Shown here one piece after another: positions 29,417 to 39,159 of a stretch of 64,000 nucleotides of DNA. The stretch is taken from positions 868,001 through 932,000 of the forward strand of contig NZ_CP064951.1 in the NCBI RefSeq assembly GCF_011751945.2, in the 5' to 3' direction. Every line of letters starts with the position of its first letter. Within the stretch, counting starts at the first letter, position 1. The stretch comes from Actinomyces sp. zg-332 (GTDB taxonomy: Bacteria; Actinomycetota; Actinomycetes; Actinomycetales; Actinomycetaceae). Under the pieces are notes generated by a model. It saw only the letters and a program-made list of their open reading frames with translations. It did not search any database and had not been told where the DNA came from. Both the position numbers and the translations under genes were made by a program.

Positions 29417-30260
29417 GTATACTCTTCCTCATATCTAGAACTGCTTGACGTGTATAATAGGCAAATTTTTCTTCCCCATCTTCAAAATTTTGATAGTGTT
29501 TTATGATGCCTCTAGATGAGTTTACAACTCCTCCATTGAACTCGTCTAAATATTGCCTAATATCTTCAGCTTTAGCTCCTTGAGCACCATATCCTGGTAG
29601 TAAGAAAAATATATTGTCATACCTTTGACGTATTTCTTTAGCTTCTTCACCATGAGTTGCTCCTACGACAAATCCTAGTGATGAATAACCTTTTTCACCC
29701 ACCAGTGTGTCGGCTATTTCCTTTAGCTGATCTCCTACATGAAAGTATAAAGGCTTTCCATCATGGTCTACACACTCTATATCTTTAGCCCCTGGATTAG
29801 AAGTACGCAATAGGACGAATATACCTTTTTCACCTGTTTTTAAGTAATCGATATATGGGGTTACGCTGTCCATTCCCATATAAGGATTAATAGTTATGAA
29901 ATCCGTCTCAAAGTCTCCTTCAAAATGTGCTTTAGCATATTCTTTAGCTGTGCTTGAGATATCTCCTCTTTTTATATCACCTATGCTAAGCAGTCCTTTT
30001 TCTCTCAAGTATTGAACAGTCTTTTTGTAGGCTTTCAATCCTTCAATACCATGAGCTTCATAGTAAGCAATTTGTGGCTTATAAATAGCTACAATATCGT
30101 CAGTTGCATCAATGATTTGCTTGTTATATTCAAAAATCACATCTGATAGATTCTCGTATTTTTCTTTAATATTTTTAGGAATATAATCTAAGTGACTATC
30201 TAAACCTACGCATACAAACCCTTTTTGTTCCACTTGTTCATATAGTTTATCTATAATCAT
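29406..30260 (-). CDS. pyrF: Orotidine 5'-phosphate decarboxylase
   Basis: 284 residues, the longer PyrF type. [14 protein letters not shown] at the N-terminus and the catalytic array [20 protein letters not shown] (about 92-111, with D-x-K-x-x-D) are intact. [17 protein letters not shown] and [11 protein letters not shown] form the phosphate site. It makes UMP from OMP. Its ATG shares one base with the pyrC stop. Confidence 0.95.
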   Translation of the reverse strand: MIIDKLYEQVEQKGFVCVGLDSHLDYIPKNIKEKYENLSDVIFEYNKQIIDATDDIVAIYKPQIAYYEAHGIEGLKAYKKTVQYLREKGLLSIGDIKRGDISSTAKEYAKAHFEGDFETDFITINPYMGMDSVTPYIDYLKTGEKGIFVLLRTSNPGAKDIECVDHDGKPLYFHVGDQLKEIADTLVGEKGYSSLGFVVGATHGEEAKEIRQRYDNIFFLLPGYGAQGAKAEDIRQYLDEFNGGVVNSSRGIIKHYQNFEDGEEKFAYYTRQAVLDMRKSIRGE

Positions 30261-31447
30261 TAAAAATTCTCTTCCTTGTATTTAATTTCGCCTTTTTTAA
30301 TTGTCGCTAGGATTTGACCATAGTATTTTTTGCCTGCAAAAGGAGTGTTTTTACTCTTGGAAGCAAAAGTAGATGGATCTACTGTGATTTCTTTTTCAGT
30401 ATCAACAATAACTAAATCAGCTTCGTATCCTTGTTTTATTAGGCCTTTGTTGATTCCTAAAATTTTAGCTCCGCCGTATGAAAGTAGCTCTGATAGTTTC
30501 CTAATGTCTACTCCGTTGTTTTTAACTAGTGAAGTATAGGAAACGCAGAACGCTGTTTCTAAACCTACCATTCCAGGAGCACCGTTTTCCTTATCTTCTT
30601 CAGTATGAGGAGCGTGGTCAGTGCCTATAGTGTCTACCACGCCTAGTTTCACTGCTTCAATTAGAGCTTGAACGTCTGTTTTGCTTCTAATTGGAGGGTT
30701 TACTCTATAGTTTAGGTCGTACAAGCTTATATGATGAGGTGCTATCTCACAAGTTACTTTTACGCCTTTTTCTTTAGCTTTTTGTATTGCTTTTACAGCA
30801 TCAATAGTGCTTACGTGGCAAAAATGTATTGGTGCACCAAGTTTTTCAGCTAAATATAAATCCCTCATTGTGATTAAATCTTCAGCATATCTGTAATCTA
30901 TCTTAGATAATTCAGATTCTGCATGAACCATTATGAGTTTGTCATTTTCTTTAGCTTTTTTCAAAGCATGATACATTACTACATCTGAGGGTACACCTTT
31001 TCCATCATCTGAAAGTAGTTTTGTACTTAGCTTTGAATAGTCTACAACTGTTGTAGCATCAAAATTTTCAGTTACGGCAACTGCCTGATAAATATCAACT
31101 AAACCTATTTTTTCTGCACGAGTAATGATATCTTTGTGTTTTTCTTCGCTATCACAAATAGGATTAGTGTTAGCCATAAGATTCACAGTCGTGTATCCGC
31201 CTTTTACTGCAGATTTTGATCCTGTTTGCAAATCTTCTTTATAAGTAAATCCTGGATCTCGAAAATGTACATGCAAATCAACGAAAGCAGGCATAACTGT
31301 CTTATTTTTTGCATCAATTATTGTAGTGTCACTATCAGTTTGTATTTGATCAGCTACTTTACTAATAAGACCGTTTTCGATTAGAATTTCGCTTTTTGCA
31401 ATAGTATCTTTATCAACAATTACAGCATTTTTTATTAGTGTTTTCAT
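30260..31447 (-). CDS. pyrC: Dihydroorotase
   Basis: 395 residues from ATG 31447. The frame is open 20 codons further upstream, but those would lie inside pyrI, and [12 protein letters not shown] is the family's usual start. Metal ligands: [10 protein letters not shown] (HxH), [11 protein letters not shown], and [12 protein letters not shown]. This is the class I zinc enzyme that cyclises carbamoyl aspartate. The start lies one base after the pyrI stop. Confidence 0.95.
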   Translation of the reverse strand: MKTLIKNAVIVDKDTIAKSEILIENGLISKVADQIQTDSDTTIIDAKNKTVMPAFVDLHVHFRDPGFTYKEDLQTGSKSAVKGGYTTVNLMANTNPICDSEEKHKDIITRAEKIGLVDIYQAVAVTENFDATTVVDYSKLSTKLLSDDGKGVPSDVVMYHALKKAKENDKLIMVHAESELSKIDYRYAEDLITMRDLYLAEKLGAPIHFCHVSTIDAVKAIQKAKEKGVKVTCEIAPHHISLYDLNYRVNPPIRSKTDVQALIEAVKLGVVDTIGTDHAPHTEEDKENGAPGMVGLETAFCVSYTSLVKNNGVDIRKLSELLSYGGAKILGINKGLIKQGYEADLVIVDTEKEITVDPSTFASKSKNTPFAGKKYYGQILATIKKGEIKYKEENF

Positions 31448-31448
31448 T

Positions 31449-31874
31449 TTACTTTCCAGCGGTATACAAATTATCACAGTAGTTGCAACGATATATGCCT
31501 TCTTCACGTTTTAATAAAACAAAATGGGTTTCAATATTTTCATGGCATGTAATGCAACGAGGATTTTTACATTTGATGAATCCTTTTACTGTTTCAGGTA
31601 ACACCATTGAAATTTTTTCTTTTATATTGCCATTTTCAATGATATTTACTGTTAGATTTTTATCTATTAAACCTAGAATTGCAAGATCAACATCAATTTT
31701 GTTTTCAACTTTAATTATGTCTTTTTTACCTAGTTTTTTGGAGTCTACATTCATAATCAATGCAACTGCATAGCTAGCTTTATCTAACTCTAGCAATTTG
31801 AATATTTCATATCCATAGCCTGTTTTAATATGATCGATTACTATGCCTTTTGATATACTATCAATTTTTAACAT
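31449..31874 (-). CDS. pyrI: Aspartate carbamoyltransferase regulatory subunit
   Basis: 141 residues. An N-terminal nucleotide-binding domain (about 1-95) is followed by a zinc domain with CKNPRCITCHENIET and CNYCDN, matching the C-x(4)-C ... C-x(2)-C arrangement of PyrI. It binds ATP/CTP and holds the ATCase catalytic trimers together. PyrI occurs in enterobacteria, archaea, Clostridia and Bifidobacterium, and is absent from most other Actinobacteria. It overlaps pyrB by one base. Confidence 0.95.
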   Translation of the reverse strand: MLKIDSISKGIVIDHIKTGYGYEIFKLLELDKASYAVALIMNVDSKKLGKKDIIKVENKIDVDLAILGLIDKNLTVNIIENGNIKEKISMVLPETVKGFIKCKNPRCITCHENIETHFVLLKREEGIYRCNYCDNLYTAGK

Positions 31875-32794
31875 TACTTGACCTCCAATAGTGTTAAGAT
31901 TAGTGCCATTCTTATAATCATTCCGAATCTGACTTGTTCAAAATATTTTGCTCTGCTATCTTTATCAACTTCAACGCTGATTTCATTTACTCTAGGTAGT
32001 GGGTGCAAAACAATCATGTCTTCTTTGGCATTATTTAGTTTATTTTGATCCAAGATGTATATATCTTTTAGTCTTACGTAATCTGCTTCGTTGAAGAAAC
32101 GTTCTCTTTGTACACGTGTCATATACAATATATCTAGCTGATCAATTATTTCCTCTAAGTCTCTTACTTCTGTAAACTCTATATTACGTTCACGCAAGTA
32201 CATTTTTATATATTCAGGTATTTCTAGTTCTTCGGGTGAGATAAATATGAACTTATTACCTTCAAATTTAGATAGTGTTTTTACTAGTGAGTGAACTGTT
32301 CGACCAAATTTTAAGTCACCACATAGTCCGACAGTCATATTTTCTAATGTACCTTTTGTTTGATAGATAGTTAGTAAGTCTGTCAAAGTCTGTGTTGGGT
32401 GCTGATGTCCACCATCTCCAGCGTTTATAAAAGGAACTGATGCTACTTCTCTAGCCAGTTCTCCAGCTCCTTCATGTGGATGACGCATTGCAATTATATC
32501 TGTGTAAGCACTAACTGTTCTAATAGTATCAGCTAAACTCTCACCTTTAGTTGCTGAGGAAACCTTTGGCTCAGGAATTGTTATGTATGTGCCACCTAAA
32601 CGTAGCATAGCAGCTTCAAAGCTTAGGCGTGTACGAGTTGATGGTTCAAAAAACAAAGAACCTAGTACTTTGCCCTTACATAAATCAGCGTATGCTAATG
32701 GATTTTCATAAATTTTTGATCCTAGCTCTACGATTTTTTCGAATTCTTCTTTAGTGAAGTCTTCATTACTTACTAGACTTTTGTATTTTGCCAT
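31874..32794 (-). CDS. pyrB: Aspartate carbamoyltransferase catalytic subunit
   Basis: 306 residues. Carbamoyl-phosphate site [21 protein letters not shown] (about 50-70 region), [28 protein letters not shown], and [12 protein letters not shown] at the C-terminal end. It condenses carbamoyl phosphate with aspartate, the first committed step of pyrimidine synthesis. It is the first structural gene of the operon, with a strong RBS (AGGAGAGG) just after an intrinsic terminator, so it depends on read-through. Confidence 0.97.
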   Translation of the reverse strand: MAKYKSLVSNEDFTKEEFEKIVELGSKIYENPLAYADLCKGKVLGSLFFEPSTRTRLSFEAAMLRLGGTYITIPEPKVSSATKGESLADTIRTVSAYTDIIAMRHPHEGAGELAREVASVPFINAGDGGHQHPTQTLTDLLTIYQTKGTLENMTVGLCGDLKFGRTVHSLVKTLSKFEGNKFIFISPEELEIPEYIKMYLRERNIEFTEVRDLEEIIDQLDILYMTRVQRERFFNEADYVRLKDIYILDQNKLNNAKEDMIVLHPLPRVNEISVEVDKDSRAKYFEQVRFGMIIRMALILTLLEVK

Positions 32795-32818
32795 GTTCCT
32801 CTCCTATTTTTAGGGCAT

Positions 32819-32855
32819 AAAAAAAAAAGAGAAATAACATTTGTTATTTCTCTTT
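32819..32855 (-). terminator. Attenuator terminator ahead of pyrB
   Basis: On the minus strand, arm 32843-32855 pairs with 32826-32838 (13 bp, no mismatch, 4-base loop) and runs into ten consecutive T (32819-32828, overlapping the stem end). It ends 24 bases before the pyrB ATG. Its position between a promoter and the first gene makes it an attenuator, not an end-of-operon terminator. Confidence 0.9.
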
Positions 32856-32999
32856 GATTAAAACTACTTTTCTTTTTTTAATTACTCGTAAGCAACAATC
32901 ATTTTTAAAACTATTAAGCATTTTGATTAGAAAAACTAAATTTGAAAAATAGAAATCACTTTTAGCAACTACACATTTTTGTATATTTGTAAAAGTCAT
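32844..32999 (-). CDS. Putative pyrB leader peptide (51 residues)
   Basis: ATG 32999 to TAA 32844-32846. The stop lies inside the 5' arm of the pyrB attenuator. The product starts MTFTNIQKCVVAKSDFYFSN and ends VVLIKEK, with no family match expected. GTGAG precedes the ATG. In E. coli pyrBI a leader peptide of similar length also ends inside the attenuator: low UTP stalls RNA polymerase in U-rich leader RNA, the ribosome catches up and melts the terminator. U-rich stretches occur here too (for example TTTTTCAAATTTAGTTTTTC). The function is inferred from this geometry. Confidence 0.6.
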   Translation of the reverse strand: MTFTNIQKCVVAKSDFYFSNLVFLIKMLNSFKNDCCLRVIKKRKVVLIKEK

Positions 33000-33038
33000 T
33001 TTAGTCACTCACATATCATCTGTATTTTTCCTCAAATA

Positions 33039-33067
33039 ATTAGATAATATTTTTTCAAAAATGTAAA
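33039..33067 (-). promoter_or_regulatory. Promoter of the pyr operon
   Basis: Minus strand: -35 TTTACA (33062-33067), 17-base spacer, -10 TCTAAT (33039-33044). Both hexamers match consensus at five of six positions. Transcription would start at about 33032, some 33 bases before the leader ORF, which fits an attenuated leader of roughly 240 bases. Confidence 0.7.
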
Positions 33068-33236
33068 TAGGATTTTGTATTTTTCTCACATATTTTTTGT
33101 AAATTTTTCATCACATATCAATATAGCAAAAACAAAGGAAAATACAGTGCGACTATTTTATGGAGAAAAAAATAAACTTCTATAGACTATATAATCTATC
33201 TTGAAAGTATTTAACGTTTAAAGGTTTAAGAAACTT

Positions 33237-33716
33237 TTAAACATTAAAACCTAATGCTCGTAGCTGATCTTTACCGTCATCTGTAATCTGTTCCGGCCCC
33301 CAAGGCGGTAGCCACACCCAATTTATCTCTACTTCCTCTACAAGTGTTGAAAGAATATAACGCACTTGTGTTTCTATTACATCTGTAAGAGGACAAGCAG
33401 GAGATGTCAAAGTCATATCTATTGTTGATTTACCATTTTCATCTAATGTAATCCCATATACTAGACCTAAGTCAACAATATTTATCCCTAATTCAGGATC
33501 TATCACATCTTTTAGCGCTTCTTCAACATCGTAAGCAGTAATAACGTTTTCATCGCTATCAGCATTACTAGCTTGTTTTTCAGTTTTACATTCACAAGAA
33601 TGATTTTCTACCTTAGTTGTTGCACATTTATGGTCAATTGAGTTTTCTTGAACTGTACGGATAGGAATTTTATATTTTTCAGGTATCTCATCATTAGATT
33701 CCATTGGATTTACCAT
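33237..33716 (-). CDS. SufT/MIP18-family iron-sulfur assembly protein (DUF59)
   Basis: 159 residues. The C-terminal 100 residues are a DUF59 domain: VEEALKDVIDPELGINIVDL, then TLTSPACPLTDVIE with the conserved Cys, and PPWGPEQITDDGKDQLRALG. Actinobacterial members act in Fe-S cluster maturation, usually next to the suf genes; here the neighbour is clpX. An additional N-terminal stretch of about 60 residues is polar with scattered Cys and His (DHKCATTKVENHSCECKTE). Start ATG 33716 is supported by AAGGA five bases upstream. Confidence 0.85.
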   Translation of the reverse strand: MVNPMESNDEIPEKYKIPIRTVQENSIDHKCATTKVENHSCECKTEKQASNADSDENVITAYDVEEALKDVIDPELGINIVDLGLVYGITLDENGKSTIDMTLTSPACPLTDVIETQVRYILSTLVEEVEINWVWLPPWGPEQITDDGKDQLRALGFNV

Positions 33717-33734
33717 ATATTTTCCTTACTCACA

Positions 33735-34967
33735 TCATGCAGATAGTTGTTCACCAATATAAATCATATGTGGCTTCAAACCGTTTTCCACCACTTGATT
33801 AGTAATTATAACTTTTTCAAGGTTATCTATACTTGGAACTTCAAACATTATGGGTTGTAGTACTTCTTCCATAATTGATGAAAGTCCCCTAGCTCCAGTA
33901 GCCCTGTTAATAGCTTTTTTAGCAATAGCTCTCAATGCTTCCTCTTCAAAGATTAACTCAATATCATCTAGCCTAAATAGTTGCTGATATTGTTTAACCA
34001 AAGAGTTTTTGGGTTCAACAAGAACTCTACACAATGAGTTTTCATCTAAAGCACTAACATTCGTTACAACAGGCAAACGACCAATAAATTCAGGGATTAA
34101 ACCAAACTTATGTAAATCTTCCGTAGTAACTTTACTGTATAAATCACCATATTCTTTAGTAGACTTTAGATCTGAACCAAATCCCGTTGAACGCTGTCCT
34201 AAACGCTTTTTAACTATTTCATCAATTCCAGCAAAAGCTCCAGCAGCAATAAATAAAATGCTAGAAGTATCAATTTCAATATACTCTTGATGTGGATGCT
34301 TTCTACCGGGAGTAGGCGGTACTGAAGCAACTGTGCCTTCAATGATTTTTAGAAGAGCTTGTTGCACTCCCTCACCTGATACATCTCGAGTAAGCGAAGC
34401 ATTTTCACCTTTACGTCCTATTTTATCTATTTCGTCAATGTAGATAATTCCTCGTTGAGCTTTTTTGATATCGCCATTTGAAGCATTTATAAGCTTTAAC
34501 AAAATATTCTCAACGTCTTCACCCACATATCCAGCCTCTGTAAGAGCTGTGGCATCTACTATCACAAAAGGAACATCTATAAGCTTTGCCAATGTTCTAG
34601 CCAAATGTGTTTTACCGGTACCGGTTGGTCCTAGTAGTAAAACATTCGATTTAGTCATTTCTAGAGAAATATCAGTGTCTATAGTTGAAGCATTAACTCT
34701 TTTATAATGGTTGTATACAGCAACTGATAAAGCTTTCTTAGCAGTTTCTTGTCCGATCACATAGCTTTGCAAAAAGTCGAAGATCTCCTGAGGCTTAGGT
34801 AAATATGTTATCTCTACCTGAGATTGTGAAGCTTTTTCTTCAACAATTTCCTTACATATATCAACACATTCATCACAAATATATGCACCAGGACCAGCAA
34901 TTAGTTGCTTCACCTGCTTTTGGTTTTTACTACAAAATGAGCAAACTATGAACTCACGGTCGGACAA
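33735..34967 (-). CDS. clpX: ClpX ATPase subunit of Clp protease
   Basis: 410 residues. N-terminal zinc domain with C9, C12, C31 and C34. The AAA+ core has Walker [12 protein letters not shown] (about 113-123), pore loop GYVGEDVE, Walker [14 protein letters not shown], and the conserved [18 protein letters not shown] region containing a ClpP-binding IGF-equivalent stretch ([10 protein letters not shown]). It unfolds substrates and feeds them to ClpP. It starts 8 bases after clpP2 ends, in the order tig-clpP1-clpP2-clpX. Confidence 0.97.
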   Translation of the reverse strand: MSDREFIVCSFCSKNQKQVKQLIAGPGAYICDECVDICKEIVEEKASQSQVEITYLPKPQEIFDFLQSYVIGQETAKKALSVAVYNHYKRVNASTIDTDISLEMTKSNVLLLGPTGTGKTHLARTLAKLIDVPFVIVDATALTEAGYVGEDVENILLKLINASNGDIKKAQRGIIYIDEIDKIGRKGENASLTRDVSGEGVQQALLKIIEGTVASVPPTPGRKHPHQEYIEIDTSSILFIAAGAFAGIDEIVKKRLGQRSTGFGSDLKSTKEYGDLYSKVTTEDLHKFGLIPEFIGRLPVVTNVSALDENSLCRVLVEPKNSLVKQYQQLFRLDDIELIFEEEALRAIAKKAINRATGARGLSSIMEEVLQPIMFEVPSIDNLEKVIITNQVVENGLKPHMIYIGEQLSA

Positions 34968-34975
34968 GAATTCTC

Positions 34976-35641
34976 CTAAATTGTTTCTTTTCTAGAAGTT
35001 AGAATCTGGTCAACAATACCATATTCTAGTGCTTTATCAGCTGTCAAAATATTATCACGTTCTATGTCTTTTGAAACTTCTTCTGCAGAACGATTCGTAT
35101 GTTTTGCTAAAGTGTTTTCGAGCCATTCACGCATACGTAAAATTTCATTTGCGTGGATTTCAATATCAGAAGCCTGAGCAAAAGCTCCTTCAAAAGATGG
35201 CTGGTGAATCAAAACACGAGAGTTAGGTAATGCTAGGCGCTTACCTGGAGAGCCAGCAGCCAAAAGCACAGCTGCTGCTGAAGCAGCTTGTCCCAAGCAA
35301 ACAGTCTGAATCTGAGGCTTGATGTATTGCATGGTGTCGTAAATAGCAGTCAAAGCAGTAAACGAACCACCTGGTGAGTTGATGTACATAGTAATCAAGC
35401 CGTCAGGATCTTGGGATTCTAACACTAACAGCTGTGCCATAATGTCATCAGCGGAAGCATCATCAACTTGCACACCTAAGAAAATAATTCTATCTTCAAA
35501 TAGCTTTGAATATGGACTTTGACGCTTATATCCGTATGCTGTACGTTCTTCAAATTCTGGCAAGATATAACGTGATTGAGGCATTTGTGGAGCATATCCA
35601 TAAGGCATTGCCATATTTGAATTATATGTTGAGTTATTCAT
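34976..35641 (-). CDS. clpP2: ClpP protease proteolytic subunit, second copy
   Basis: 221 residues. Catalytic Ser in [14 protein letters not shown] (about 113-126), His in RVLIHQPS, and Asp in the C-terminal [13 protein letters not shown] region. The Ser context is AASAAAV rather than the usual AASMGQF, as in actinobacterial ClpP2. It assembles with ClpP1 into a mixed tetradecamer. A 30-residue N-terminal extension could be a propeptide. It is two bases from clpP1. Confidence 0.95.
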   Translation of the reverse strand: MNNSTYNSNMAMPYGYAPQMPQSRYILPEFEERTAYGYKRQSPYSKLFEDRIIFLGVQVDDASADDIMAQLLVLESQDPDGLITMYINSPGGSFTALTAIYDTMQYIKPQIQTVCLGQAASAAAVLLAAGSPGKRLALPNSRVLIHQPSFEGAFAQASDIEIHANEILRMREWLENTLAKHTNRSAEEVSKDIERDNILTADKALEYGIVDQILTSRKETI

Positions 35642-35643
35642 CG

Positions 35644-36258
35644 TTATTTCTGTCCTTCATCTGTGTTATTTAGAATTGAACTTGAATGTTCAACAACATG
35701 GTCTACGAATCCGTATTCTTTTGCTTCTTCTGCTGTAAACCAGTGGTCACGATCAGCGTCAGATGTAACTTCTTCAAGTGTTCTACCTGTTTGCTCAGCA
35801 GTTAGTGAGGCAAGAGTCTTTTTCATATTCAAAATAAGTTCAGCATTAATGCGAATATCAGTTGCTGTACCACCAATACCACCTGAAGGTTGGTGCATCA
35901 TGATTCGAGCGTGTGGTGTAGCGTAGCGTTTACCTTTTGCTCCAGAAGATAGCAAGAACTGTCCCATTGAAGCAGCAAGACCAACTGCAACAGTTGCAAC
36001 ATCTGGCTGAATGTACTGCATAGTGTCATAAATAGCCATACCTGCTGTTACAGAACCACCTGGAGAATTTATGTATAGATAAATGTCTTTATTAGGATCC
36101 TGAGCTGCTAGTAATAGCATTTGCGCACAAATAGCATTAGCGTTCTCATCTCTAACTTCAGAACCTAGCCAAATTATACGTTCTTTTAGTAGGCGATCAT
36201 ATACGTGATCTGTAAGTCCCATCGATGGACTACCCTCGTTAGCTTGTGGCAAACTCAT
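35644..36258 (-). CDS. clpP1: ClpP protease proteolytic subunit, first copy
   Basis: 204 residues. Catalytic Ser in [14 protein letters not shown] (about 100-113), His in [10 protein letters not shown] and Asp in [15 protein letters not shown]. It is the first gene of clpP1-clpP2-clpX, with a good GGAGG RBS. In Actinobacteria ClpP1P2 is often essential. tig lies upstream, separated by a terminator-like hairpin. Confidence 0.96.
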   Translation of the reverse strand: MSLPQANEGSPSMGLTDHVYDRLLKERIIWLGSEVRDENANAICAQMLLLAAQDPNKDIYLYINSPGGSVTAGMAIYDTMQYIQPDVATVAVGLAASMGQFLLSSGAKGKRYATPHARIMMHQPSGGIGGTATDIRINAELILNMKKTLASLTAEQTGRTLEEVTSDADRDHWFTAEEAKEYGFVDHVVEHSSSILNNTDEGQK

Positions 36259-36563
36259 TCTTCCTCCTGTATATTATTTTGCTTATACTAAAGTATCCTA
36301 TCTTGAGCCAAGAATACAGTAGAACATACAGTTTTTCGCTATTAGCTTAGGCATAGTTTAGAGTATTTACTTCTAAGTAAAACATTCAAAAACATTACGC
36401 ATATTTCCTGCTTTATATATTTACTCAAATTCTAAAATATATACTCAGCAAGTTTCTAACAAATATTACATTTATATTGTAGATGATTTTGTTATAGAAA
36501 ATAGCGCATTAAATGCTAAAGGGTGCATAAGGTCTTGCCTCACACACCCTTTACAAAAATCAG
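36259..36563 (-). terminator. tig-clpP1 intergenic region with hairpin
   Basis: 305 bases without an ORF. Shortly after the tig stop, arms 36518-36525 and 36545-36552 (AAAGGGTG/CACCCTTT) pair around a 19-base loop; the T-run is poor. The remaining AT-rich sequence probably holds the clpP promoter. Confidence 0.5.
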
Positions 36564-37871
36564 TTATTCTGTTTCTTCAGCAGTTTCTTCGTCTTCTGCT
36601 GCGTCTTTAGTAAATTCACTTAGGTCAACGACGTTACCATCAGTGTCTTTAACTGTTGTCTTACGCAATACTGAAACCAAGCTCTTGTTGCGTGTAATAT
36701 CAGCAACCATCATACGCATTTGTTCAGAACTTGAGCTTTGAAGAATCTGTGATGGATCAATTCCGTATGCTTGAGCCATCTGGAACATGTATTCTAGTAG
36801 TTCACGCTGTGAAACCTCAATTTTTTCCTCTTCAGCCAAAACATCTAGAAGAATTTGTTCACGCAAAGTCTGTTCGATTTCTTCACGTACCTTTTCTTTC
36901 TCAGCTTTCTTCATGTTCTGTGGAACACGAGCTTTTAGCTCAGCTGAAACGATATCTGTTGGTACTGGGAACTTTTCAATCTTTTCTTTGACTAGTTCAA
37001 ATACCTTGTCGCGTGCTTGCAATGCACGTTCAGTTTCTTTGCGTTCAGCAATCTTTGATGACAACTCACTGCGTAGTTCTTCTACTGTGTCATGCTCTGA
37101 AGCTAGTTGTACAAATTCCTCGTCAACTTCAGGTAGTTCCTGCTCTTTTACAGCTTTAACAACGATGTTAATGTCTGCTTTCTTGCCTGCATGAGCGCCA
37201 CCAACTAGTTCTGACTTGAATTTCTTCTTCTTACCTACTTCTAGACCAAGAAGAGCTTCATCCAAGCCTTCTAGCATCGACTTTGAACCAACTTCGTATG
37301 AGTAACCAGCAACTGAGTCAACTTGTTCACCCTTAATTGTTGCTGTTAGGTCAATTGATACGAAGTCACCTTCTTCTACTGGGCGTTCTACACCTTTTAG
37401 TGTTCCAAAACGCTTACGTAGAGCTAGCAATTCGTCATCAATTTCTTCATCTGAAACACTAATTGTGTCAACTGTAACTTCAAGACCATCTAGGTTTGGT
37501 AGTTCAATTTCAGGACGAACTTCAACAGTTGCTACGAATACTAGGTCAGCATCGCGTCCCTTACCTTCAGCACCTGGGGCCTGAGTAACTTCAACATCTG
37601 GTTGTCCCATTGGCACAACATTTGCTTCAGCAATTGCTGTGTCGTACAAATGTGGCATTGCTAGTCGTGTAGCTTGCTCAACTACTGCACTAAATCCAAC
37701 ACGGCTATCTACAACTCGTGGTGGGATCTTTCCACGACGGAAACCTGGGATATTGATTTGCTTAGCAATTTCTTTATAAGCTACATCGATTTCTTTTTGA
37801 ATTTCACTTACTGGAACCTCAACGTTTAGTTTGACCTTTGTAGGTTCTAGTCTTTCCACGGTCGTTTTCAC
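36564..37871 (-). CDS. tig: Trigger factor
   Basis: 435 residues from GTG 37871. An ATG five codons earlier lacks an RBS, while GGAG (37881-37884) suits the GTG and family members start MKTTVERL. Ribosome-binding signature GFRRGKIPPRVV (about 43-54), an FKBP-like PPIase domain (about 155-245), then the helical chaperone arms. The tail is acidic. It assists folding of nascent chains at the ribosome exit. The position ahead of clpP1P2X is conserved in Gram-positive bacteria. Confidence 0.95.
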   Translation of the reverse strand: MKTTVERLEPTKVKLNVEVPVSEIQKEIDVAYKEIAKQINIPGFRRGKIPPRVVDSRVGFSAVVEQATRLAMPHLYDTAIAEANVVPMGQPDVEVTQAPGAEGKGRDADLVFVATVEVRPEIELPNLDGLEVTVDTISVSDEEIDDELLALRKRFGTLKGVERPVEEGDFVSIDLTATIKGEQVDSVAGYSYEVGSKSMLEGLDEALLGLEVGKKKKFKSELVGGAHAGKKADINIVVKAVKEQELPEVDEEFVQLASEHDTVEELRSELSSKIAERKETERALQARDKVFELVKEKIEKFPVPTDIVSAELKARVPQNMKKAEKEKVREEIEQTLREQILLDVLAEEEKIEVSQRELLEYMFQMAQAYGIDPSQILQSSSSEQMRMMVADITRNKSLVSVLRKTTVKDTDGNVVDLSEFTKDAAEDEETAEETE

Positions 37872-38260
37872 TGTGTTGCACTCCATAGAAAATAGTAGTA
37901 ACGACTATCTAAGTATAGATAGGCCTTGTTTTATAAGGCTATAGACTAGACTATTCTATGTTATTTATTGAAAAAAATACACTTACTAAATGAAAATACT
38001 TTAAATATTTAGCTCTTTTATATCTTTTTGAAGTCAAAACTTAAAATTTATGTTTTATAAGTATAAGCAAATTTTCATCACTATATCGTATCTTTTTGAT
38101 AGTAAACTTTTAAACAGAAGTATTTAAGTAAGCTTGTTAAATACAATTTTCAGCTTATGCACATAGATTATAAAGTTACATATGAACTATAGACAACAAA
38201 AGTATTGTATAAAATAACTCATTATAAGTACTTACAAATAAATTATTTTAAATAAAAATG
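37872..38260. other. AT-rich region between tig and tRNA-Pro
   Basis: Nothing beyond the presumed tig promoter. No ORF, no strong hairpin. Confidence 0.4.
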
Positions 38261-38334
38261 TCGGGGTGGCGGGACTCGAACCCACGACCTTCCGGTCCCA
38301 AACCGGACGCGCTACCACCTGCGCTACACCCCGA
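38261..38334 (-). tRNA. tRNA-Pro (anticodon TGG)
   Basis: 74 bases. The acceptor stem TCGGGGT pairs with ACCCCGA. The T-arm carries GGTTCGAGTCC, and the anticodon loop TTTGGGA sits on a CCGG stem. CCA is not encoded. Confidence 0.95.
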
Positions 38335-38588
38335 ATTGACTTTTACGTTTGTCAATTACCTAAACAATGATACATGATGATTTGAAAAAAACAAGTTAAT
38401 TTTAAAAGTATTTTACTGTATAAGTGTATATAAACTATCTTACCCTTCATTTTTCAAGGAAAAATCAGTTTTAAATATTAAATATAAAGAGCAGTATTTT
38501 TGTGTATTATAAATTTTCCACATGCATTCTTGCGTTAAATAAAAAATACATATATAATGATTTCTCGTCGCACATTATATGCGGATAT

Positions 38589-38659
38589 GCGGATGTAGTT
38601 CAATGGTAGAACTCCTGCCTTCCAAGCAGAAAGTGCGGGTTCGATTCCCGTCATCCGCT
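38589..38659 (+). tRNA. tRNA-Gly (anticodon TCC)
   Basis: 71 bases. The acceptor stem GCGGATG pairs with CATCCGC, the anticodon loop is CTTCCAA, and the T-arm GGGTTCGATTCCC is standard. The base pair at the outer end of the anticodon stem is mismatched. Base composition changes just downstream, which is a usual island boundary. Confidence 0.95.
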
Positions 38660-39159
38660 CCATGGATATATTCTTTTAATATGGTTATCGAAATATAGGT
38701 AAAATTACCTTATTTTCCACTAACCGCAAACTTATTTCTTAGTCCAATTAACGGGAAACAGTTCAGTATGGTTGGGGTCTGAACATACTGATATCACGGT
38801 ATATTTCTCTCATGATACTGATTCAAGAATTTAGGTGACAAAATAGTTGGACTGGAACCATCAGAATCTACCTTCGTGACTAACTACGCTAGAAGTTACG
38901 CAACCTACGTAATGCTACCGCGTCACACTAGTAGAGGTCTTACCCTTCTTTCTCAGCGCCCCAGAGCATTGACTACAAGAAGAAGTCATAATTCTTATCT
39001 ACTGAATTTTAGTTTTTCGCACTTCTGCCCATCGAGTCGCGAAAAACTCCATTCTTCAAATAATACTTTTTACACTTCAATCTGAAAGGTTGATAATGTA
39101 ATATATACGAGGAAATGAGAATATTCAAGAAGTACAAATACTACTTGGAGGAGAATAAG
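38660..39159. other. Island-like intergenic region after tRNA-Gly
   Basis: About 500 bases without a convincing gene and visibly richer in G and C than the surroundings. A 10-bp inverted repeat (39011-39020/39039-39048, AGTTTTTCGC/GCGAAAAACT) is the only clear structure. I found no integrase and no copy of the tRNA 3' end in the following 3 kb. Confidence 0.4.
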
